From Corbicula japonica (lineage: Eukaryota; Mollusca; Bivalvia; Venerida; Cyrenidae): a stretch of 64,000 bases of DNA. Below the pieces are notes generated by a model. That model was not told where the DNA came from and did no database searches. It saw only the letters and a list, made by a program, of their open reading frames with translations. The position numbers and the translations under genes were made by a program. The DNA lies in assembly GCA_038501625.1 (NCBI GenBank), contig JAZAYU010000008.1, positions 310,001 through 374,000 on the forward strand, in the 5' to 3' direction. Below are positions 58,101 to 64,000 of the stretch, piece after piece (within the stretch, counting starts at the first letter, position 1; each line of letters begins with the position of its first letter).

Positions 58101-61100
58101 TCTGGTCTCAAGTCTAAGTTTTATGATCTTGGGCCCAAGTTAATGCAAGTCATTTTACTTTAAAAACTTCTGGCTAGAAAATCAAAAACCTTTAGTTTTT
58201 TAGTTTTAAAACAATGCTGACAAATCATTAACAATTATAATTGAGTTTTAATTCTAGTAATTTCATTTTGATTGTGTAGGTTTCCATGATATTCTTATTA
58301 GTGTAACTAGGAAAGTTTGCAGACAATATAAACCACAGTTTTATATCCTGTAGGATCCACAGCCAGACCAGATGGACTACTTGGTACAGGTGGCAGACAC
58401 ACCGGACCTTGGGTCTCAGGAAGACTTGGCTTCTAGCCAGAACTCCTTTCTGCTGGACTCACAGAGATCTGCATACATCTCCCCAGTCAAGGCATCCAGT
58501 TCCGCTACTCCAGGTAGACACAAATTTCCTATATTTTCATTTCATTTCATTGTATTCCTACTCTACGTTGTCATTAAAGTTTTCATACTTACTTGACAGT
58601 GGCTACCCTATTTCTTGGATAATCTCTGCATTTTGAATATAGAGAAATGGCTAACCTGTATTTGCAGGTTGGATATTTCTCAATTTCTACAAAATCTAAT
58701 AGCAGTGGCATGAAAGTGTACTACTAGATCTACATCAAGGTCAAATCTGGGCATGGCAATTACTGATTTGCATATCTCACTTTTTTTGCATAAAAAAGAA
58801 AACTTGACACTGCACATCAGACCATCTGATCGGGATCTACACTGTTCGCTTTTATATTAATTCGATTATTTCTAACCAAGAAGCAACCAGTTTAGATCCA
58901 GATCTGACAACAAACAAGTGTGTATATGGAATAGAGAATTAAGATGATACATCTACATATGAAACCCACTAAAAATGAATCAATCTACTTGAAAGAATAC
59001 ATTTTCAAAAGCATCGGTATCTAATAAAATTGAATGGGTTTTTAACACAAATAACTCTAAAAAGGAACATCACTGCTGCTTGCAGAATCCTTATTAAAGA
59101 ATTCTGTTAACGTGTATTATCACAAACATAATGTAAATCTCAAGCATATTCTTTCCTCGTAAATGCATGCAAGAGGTTAGAAATCAGTCTATTGCGACTG
59201 TTGGTAATAAGCATAACACTTAAACAATGTCACTTAAGTAAAATGCAAATTTCCAAGGCGGTAAGCCCTCAGGTTTTGCATTTTTGTTAATTGTTAGTGG
59301 TGTCTACTTTTTAGCTCACCTGAGCCGCAGGCTTGAGTTATTAGGATCGATCAATGTCCGGCGTCCGTCCACACTTAGTTCATTAACACTCTAGCGGTCA
59401 CATTTTTGCCTCAGTTGTTTTGAAACTTGGTCAGGATGTTTGTCCCAATGATTTCTCGGACGAGTTTGAATATTGTAACGTAGGGTCGGTTGGTATCCGG
59501 TTGGAGCAAACAAGCCACAAGACGTTTTCAACAATTTATTAACGACAACCCAAGGTTCATTTATAACTTTCGAAATCAGTCTCTCTTCTTTTTCACTCAA
59601 AATAAAATTCAATCCAGTTTATATAGTATTTTTGAAGGTCGATCGACATTGCAGCTGCCTCCACACATGTTGCTGATGCGAAACTTTGTTAGTAGAAAGT
59701 GCCAATCATGATACTAAATTTGTGTAATAATTTACATGTACTGGAGTGCAAACAGACAATAGATCTCTAAGAATTTAATACAATTTACTAATTAGTGCCA
59801 GATTGAAAGTTCAACTTTTCTTTGTTTATTTGAAACGTTCTACTACTGCGTCAGGCTACATGTTGGGAATGATATTTCAAACCGTGATTTGAATCGTCTC
59901 CAATAATAACATCATGTATTTAACCGAAAGATTGCTAACTTTTATGCAGCTAAAATATCCTCCGACCTATCCCAAATATTAAAATGAAATTAAATTTATA
60001 TAAAATAATTAATACCATAATTTATATAATATTGCAACATAGTGTCCATGCATGATAATAAACATAGGCCACTATGTTACAATATGGGTCATCTGGGTCC
60101 AAAAACTAGGTCACTGTTACTAAAAATAGAATAATCTTGTCTTGGCTGTAAATTTATTATTTCTCATTGGATTTCAAAATAACTTGGCACAAATGTTCAC
60201 CATGACAAGGCGGTGTGTTGAGTACAATACCCATGTCGGTTGGTCTAAGGTCAAGGTCACTGTTACTAAAAATAGAATTTTCTTGTTAACACTCTAGCGG
60301 TTACATTTTTGCTCCGATTGTCATGAAACTGGGTCAGGATGTCTGTCCCAGTAATTTCTCGGACGAGTTCGAATATGGGTCATCTGGGTCCAAAAACTAG
60401 GTCACTGTTGCTAAAAATAGAATTATCATGTCTTGGCTGTAAATTTGTTGTTTCTCATTGGATTTCAAAATAACTTGGCACAAATGTTCAACATGACAAG
60501 GCGGTGTGTTGAGTATAATACCCATGCCGGTTGATCCAAGGTCAAGGTCACTGTTACTAAAAATAGAATTTTCTTGTTAACACTGTAGTGGTCACATTTT
60601 TGCTCTGATTGTCACAAAACTTGGTAAGGACGTTTCTCCCAGTAATTACTTGGACAAGTATGAATATGGATCATCTGGGATTAAAAACTAGGTCATTGTT
60701 ACTAAAAATAGAAAAATCTTGTCCAGGCTGTAAAATTATTATTTCTCATTGGATTTCAAAATAACTTGGCACAAATGTTAACTATGACAAAGCAGTGTGT
60801 AGAGTACAATACCCATGCCTGTTGGTCCAAGGTCAAGGTCACTGTTACTAAAAATAGAATTTTCTTGTTAACACTTTAGTGGTCACATTTTTGCTCTGAT
60901 TGTCTGATTGTAAAGAAACTTGGTAAGGACGAATCTGCCAGTTATTAATTGGACAAGTTTGAATATGGGTCATCTGGGGTCAAAAACTAGGTCACTGTTA
61001 CTAAAAATAGAAAAATCTTGTCCAGGCTGTAAATTTGTTATTTCTCATTGGATTTTAAAAGAACTTGGCTCAAATGTTTACCATGACAAGGTGTTGTTTC

Positions 61101-62422
61101 GCGTACAATACCCATGCCTGTTTGTCCAAGGTCAAGGTCACTGTTACTAAAAATAAAATTTTCTTGTCTGGGCTGTAACTTCCTAATGAATGGAGTGATT
61201 TAAAAATAACTTTTCATTAATGTTCACCATGACAAGGCGGGGGGGGGGGGGGGGGGGGGGGGGGGGTTGCGTACAATACCCATGCTTGTAGGTCCAAGGT
61301 CAAGGTCACTGTTAATAAAAATAGCATTTTCTTTTCCAAGCTGTAAATTTGTTGTTTCTTATTGGATTTTAAAATAACTTGGTGTAAATGTTTACCATAT
61401 CGAGACATTGGGTCACGTACAACACAACTTTGTTGTATTCAGGTGAGCGATAAAGGGCCATTATGGCCCTCTTGTTTTATTTATACATGATGCTGTTAAG
61501 AACTAACTTGTGATATCTGTTGCTGTTTTAAGACTGTGCTGTCATTTTAAATTTGTTTTATGACAAACTAATTTACCAGGGGTATATTTTGTTTCCTGAA
61601 CATAACATCTTGTGTGAATTCCTGGTCTGTACAGCATTCTACTATGAGACTCATTTCTATAAAATATATTAAATTCAATCTGAGATATAAATCCACACCT
61701 TCTTGTCATTGCAGACTTCTCGCCATTGTCAGTATCATCTAGTGGAACCTCTGGCACCCCAGGGAGTAGCACTGCTGGCACAGGTTTGAACCCTGGTCCT
61801 CTGGGTCAGAATACACCAAGAGGGTGCAGTATTCCCTCATCCAGTGGACAGTCTACTTCCTACTTGTTACATCAACAGGGTGGAACACCAGACCGGTCAG
61901 CTCAAACAGCTAGCACATCTAGAAGATCTTTAAGATCTCAAAACTCTGACAGGCCAATATCTTCTCTGGTACATGACTTTACAAACAAACTTGGCTCGGA
62001 TAAGTCTAAGGAAGATAGTAAAGCATCAAAGTCTCTTGACTTTTTTTCTAAAAATCATAAAACTGGTAGCAGTAAAGAGTGCGGTAGTTTTCAGGGATAT
62101 AATGATTTATCACACAATTTTGGTGCAGGTGAATATGATAAGGAGAACTTTAAGGACATAAGCATTACGAATGAAGATAATTTAATTCTCGAGATTGAGA
62201 AGTTATTACCAGTGAACAGTTCAGTTGCTAAAAGAAGTACCAAAACAGTTAAATCAGAGGTTTTAACACCATATAGTGAAACAAATAAAGAATCTGAAAC
62301 TGTTGAAAACCTTGATGATATAAGAAAGAAAGTAAAACAGAATTCGGAAGAAAAATTATCTGACAGAAGCTTCAGTGCATCACAAGGCCCCAGAATGAGC
62401 TCTCCTGCCAGACGGCTTACCA
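55162..62422 (+). CDS. SLF1: SLF1-like tandem BRCT protein, 5' part (3' partial)
   Basis: Exons: 55162-55290, 55907-56096, 56632-56755, 57644-57827, 58354-58513, 61715-62422, all GT-AG with matching phases. The start is ATG at 55162, with an in-frame TAA a few codons upstream and TTTCAG before it, so a 5' UTR exon is possible. The first 498 codons are seen. BRCT 1 (about residues 12-90) includes VFLISGIEDQ, THVICGKLSQSEKFLGAC and GKWVLHPDYVYDSAKAG. BRCT 2 (about 128-209) includes WKVAVIAGNKKSKVI and VDYGVMCLKPEFI. The SEKFLGACATGKW and AWLDEEQYEW segments, and a RRW motif between the domains, match SLF1 (BRCTx/ANKRD32). In vertebrates SLF1 binds RAD18 and, with SLF2, brings SMC5/6 to DNA damage. 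Exon 6 is a Ser/Thr- and Lys-rich linker with no fold. The ankyrin repeats would lie past the window. TopBP1-like or another BRCT protein is a less likely reading. Confidence 0.83.
55482..55562. repeat. Short AGCTCRCCTGAG repeat
   Basis: TTTTAGCTCGCCTGAGAAGT at the left and AAAGGGCCTCTTGTTTTT at the right, the same ends as the large array at 59309-61478. It lies in SLF1 intron 1. Confidence 0.65.
56430..56583. mobile_element. GATC-rich fold-back MITE, right half
   Basis: Has GCAGATCCTGATCAGATTTA, GGCTGATCTGGATCTAGTCT and right end GAGAAAAGGGTTA. The left half is lost or rearranged. Confidence 0.6.
57061..57222. mobile_element. GATC-rich fold-back MITE, diverged right half
   Basis: Contains CCGAAATAACCTTATTTATC, GATGGCACAAATATGCGTGC and the end TATTGAGTAAAGCTTTAA. 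It lies just left of an intact copy. Confidence 0.55.
57288..57520. mobile_element. GATC-rich TTAA fold-back MITE, well preserved
   Basis: TTAA|CCCTTTCCTCCATATACAC and ATATGGAGGAAAGGG|TTAA. All four inner blocks are clear: GTGTAGATCCAGATCAGCCG, ATCTGATCAGGATCTACACT, GTGCAGATCCTGATCAGACG and GGCTGATCTGGATCTACACT. It lies in SLF1 intron 3. Confidence 0.92.
57853..58002. mobile_element. Hairpin MITE (near-perfect palindrome)
   Basis: CAGGGCTGAAGGTCATAAAG through GATTGGCTGAAATGGCGAC, mirrored by CATTTCGGTCAATCAGATGC through GTTTTATAACCTTGGGCAC. It begins 25 bp after the SLF1 exon 4 donor. Confidence 0.88.
58015..58134. mobile_element. Hairpin MITE, second copy in tandem
   Basis: CCTCAAATCTCAAGCATCTG and GATTGGCTGAAATGG, mirrored by TTTTAGCCAATTATATGCTG and TTTTATGATCTTGGGCCC. 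It starts 12 bp after the preceding copy. Confidence 0.78.
58800..58945. mobile_element. GATC-rich fold-back MITE, partial copy
   Basis: Contains CCATCTGATCGGGATCTACA, ACTGTTCGCTTTTATATTAA and GTTTAGATCCAGATCTGACA. Both ends are degraded. Confidence 0.6.
59474..60081 (+). mobile_element. Solo LTR (608 bp) with 4-bp target duplication
   Basis: Starts TGTAACGTAGGGTCGG and ends CACTATGTTACA, so it has the TG...CA ends of an LTR and a short inverted TGTAAC/GTTACA. ATAT lies on both sides (59470-59473, 60082-60085). A TATATAG box (about 59620) and an AATAAA-type signal are inside. Later units of the host array (near 60370) give the empty site GAATATGGGTCATCTGG. The strand is unproven. A small DNA transposon is the alternative. 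Confidence 0.7.
61239..61266. repeat. Poly-G tract (28 G)
   Basis: Twenty-eight consecutive G inside one unit of the 290-bp array; other units have GGCGGTGTGTTG at this spot. It is a likely G-quadruplex former, and its length in the assembly is uncertain. The proline run in the minus-strand frame at 61217-61408 is an artefact of it. Confidence 0.93.
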
Positions 62423-62638
62423 GTAAGTACATGTACCGACTTCTTTCCTTTTTTCTATCACTTTTACCGAAGCATTAGCTTATTATTTTTTATCTTCTAT
62501 TTGATTTATTGTGTTACCAGAAGTGGCAGGTACACACATTGCGATCCTATTTTCTGGCAGCATCATCGGTGCTGGTGTCATTGTCTGGTAGTCTCCTGCT
62601 TCAACCTGAAAACCTAATGTTGCTCCTAACTTTGCAAG

Positions 62639-63499
62639 TACAGTCGAATCGCGATAACTCGAAGTCCCAAGGGACCGACGATTTACTTCGAGTTATCGCG
62701 AACTTCGAGTTATCGCGACTTTGACTTTTCCAAAATACCATGCGAGTATTAAGAAAGTAACGACGTGCAATTATTACGACACCATACGGTAAGTACGTAA
62801 CAAATGTTTGTCGTAAAGTTTGCTCAATAAAACAAGATAATTATGTTTTAAATTATTTTATTACTCAGTTTTTTTTCATGATTATATACAAAAAGATCGA
62901 CGTAGAAACATCATTTTAACAAATGTTAACAAATATCATTGTACCAACACGAGACATACATGTATACAGTGCATCATCATTCAAAAACACACAATAGAGT
63001 TAATTTTATTATTTTTCGTTATGCCGTATGCGAACTGTCGTCAGCTGATTGATACAAGCTGTGGAATACGGAATTCAGAAAATTAAAGGACGTTTTATAG
63101 AAAGAAAAATTAACAACTCCAAATGTTTGTATGACACTAATTTGAGACAAATCACTCTTATTGTTTGCTTCACACTCATATCATTAAAATGATGTGCCAC
63201 TAACAACTCTTGTTGACAAGTTGGCAATTAACAAAAGACTTCGAACAACCTCGCGGGAGGTGTGAAAAACCGTGTCAGTAAATGTACTTCGAGTTATCGC
63301 GATTAATTTGCTCTTATTTCCTATTCAAGGGACTTATTAATATGTTCAAGATATCGCGAATTTCGAGTTATCGTGTTTCGAGTTATCGCAACTTTTTTTT
63401 AGTTGAATATATAAGGAAAATTGACGGGACCGGCGGCCGACTTCGAGTTAAACCGTCATTTCGAGTTATCGCGTTTCGAGTTATCACGATTCCACTGTA
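62639..63499. mobile_element. Pogo-like TIR element 3 (TTCGAGTTATCGCG repeats)
   Basis: TA|CAGTCGAATCGCGATAACTC and GAGTTATCACGATTCCACTG|TA. Both ends carry multiple TTCGAGTTATCGCGA words in opposite orientation. The core is AT-rich with no transposase. It lies downstream of SLF1 exon 6. Confidence 0.84.
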
Positions 63500-63621
63500 C
63501 TTGGTCTATTGGTATAACACCTCGAATTTAAAATCTGCATGAACTAAGCTATCTTTGACTACAAGTATGTTAAATATGCATAGAATATTTTTGTCCCTTT
63601 CAAATGACTAAATCCTGGAAC

Positions 63622-63849
63622 TTAGCCCTTCACTCCATATAAATAGTTTATATTGTGTGTGTGACCAATGTAGATTCAGATCAGCTGGAACATCTGTGCT
63701 GTATGTTCTGGATTTACACTGGTCACTTCTTCAAGAAGCAACCAGTTTAGATCCAGAATAGACATTAGTTTGCAGAAGTAGCAAGTCTAGATCCAGATTA
63801 GATGGCACTGTTGCACATGTGATAGAACTCTTATGGAGTAAAGCGTTAA
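63622..63849. mobile_element. GATC-rich TTAA fold-back MITE
   Basis: TTAG|CCCTTCACTCCATATAAAT and TATGGAGTAAAGCG|TTAA. The interior blocks are diverged and partly repeated (GTTTAGATCCAGAATAGACA, GTCTAGATCCAGATTAGATG). Confidence 0.8.
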
Positions 63850-64000
63850 CCCTTTCCTGTATAGATACACCTTTATTGCTAGGGCGAACAGTTTAGATCC
63901 AGATCAGCCGGCACATCCGTGCCGTCTGATCAGGATCTAAACTGTTCGCTTTTTGATTCATTATCTTATTTCTGACCAAAATGCGACCAGTGCAGATCCT
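63846..64000. mobile_element. GATC-rich TTAA fold-back MITE, cut by the window edge
   Basis: Begins TTAA|CCCTTTCCTGTATAGATA and has TTTAGATCCAGATCAGCCGG, GTCTGATCAGGATCTAAACT and GTGCAGATCCT. It shares its left TTAA with the previous copy. Confidence 0.88.

Larger units (their letters stand above)
59309..61478. repeat. Large bivalve repeat with ~290-bp internal tandem units
   Basis: Left end TTTTTAGCTCACCTGAGCCG, right end CAGGTGAGCGATAAAGGGCC. Inside, a unit with TCATCTGGGTCCAAAAACTA, AGGTCACTGTTACTAAAAAT, TTTCTCATTGGATTTCAAAA and CCAAGGTCAAGGTCACTGTT recurs about every 290 bp from about 60085 to 61380. The first unit is interrupted by a solo LTR. It lies in SLF1 intron 5. Confidence 0.85.

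Noticed and set aside
61217..61408. Minus-strand frame with a polyproline run
   Set aside because: The prolines are the complement of the poly-G tract.

Overview
The window is nuclear DNA of an animal, most likely a marine bivalve mollusc. This is inferred from intron-rich genes with animal orthologues, AT-rich sequence, very dense short DNA transposons, and repeat types typical of bivalve genomes (repeats ending in AGCTCACCTGAG / AGGTGAGC, GATC-rich fold-back MITEs). I cannot name the species. No prokaryotic operon structure is present, and most open frames over 60 codons are chance.

Three host genes can be supported. (1) 2701-14265, + strand: the last three coding exons of a NASP-type histone chaperone gene whose TPR-coding exons lie to the left of the window. 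(2) 20711-42075, - strand: a complete ABCD3/PMP70 peroxisomal ABC transporter. I placed 24 coding exons whose splice phases all agree; they sum to 1974 nt, giving 657 residues. (3) 55162 to beyond 62422, + strand: the 5' part of an SLF1-like gene (tandem BRCT protein of the RAD18-SMC5/6 repair pathway), whose ankyrin part must lie to the right. NASP and ABCD3 are tail to tail with a 6 kb gap. ABCD3 and SLF1 are head to head with a 13 kb gap made almost entirely of mobile elements.

Layout: 1-1510 is a ~169-bp satellite array. 3552-12303, inside a NASP intron, is a decayed DIRS-type tyrosine-recombinase retrotransposon with inverted terminal repeats and the diagnostic internal complementary region; a 3.7-kb non-autonomous hAT-like element (5237-8942, 8-bp target duplication) sits inside it. 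14.6-20.7 kb holds MITEs and tRNA-like fragments. The ABCD3 introns carry about a dozen copies of a TTAA-flanked GATC-rich fold-back MITE, several hairpin MITEs, a tRNA-derived SINE, two pogo-like TIR elements and three minisatellites. 42-55 kb holds an unexplained 2.4-kb inverted-repeat pair, a 5'-truncated CR1/L2-type LINE, a cluster of tRNA-headed SINEs split by a second hAT-like element, a 2.2-kb TIR element and a nearly complete mariner whose transposase frame seems to contain a 109-bp intron. 59.3-61.5 kb, in an SLF1 intron, is a repeat array split by a solo LTR. 62.6-63.5 kb holds a third pogo-like element.

The three genes share no pathway: chromatin assembly, peroxisomal fatty-acyl-CoA import and DNA repair. 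I found no clear new multi-gene system. The most unusual material is the nested mobile-element structure, a set of three TIR elements built to one design from different words, and the GATC-rich double-hairpin MITE family. Coordinates and boundaries were read by eye.
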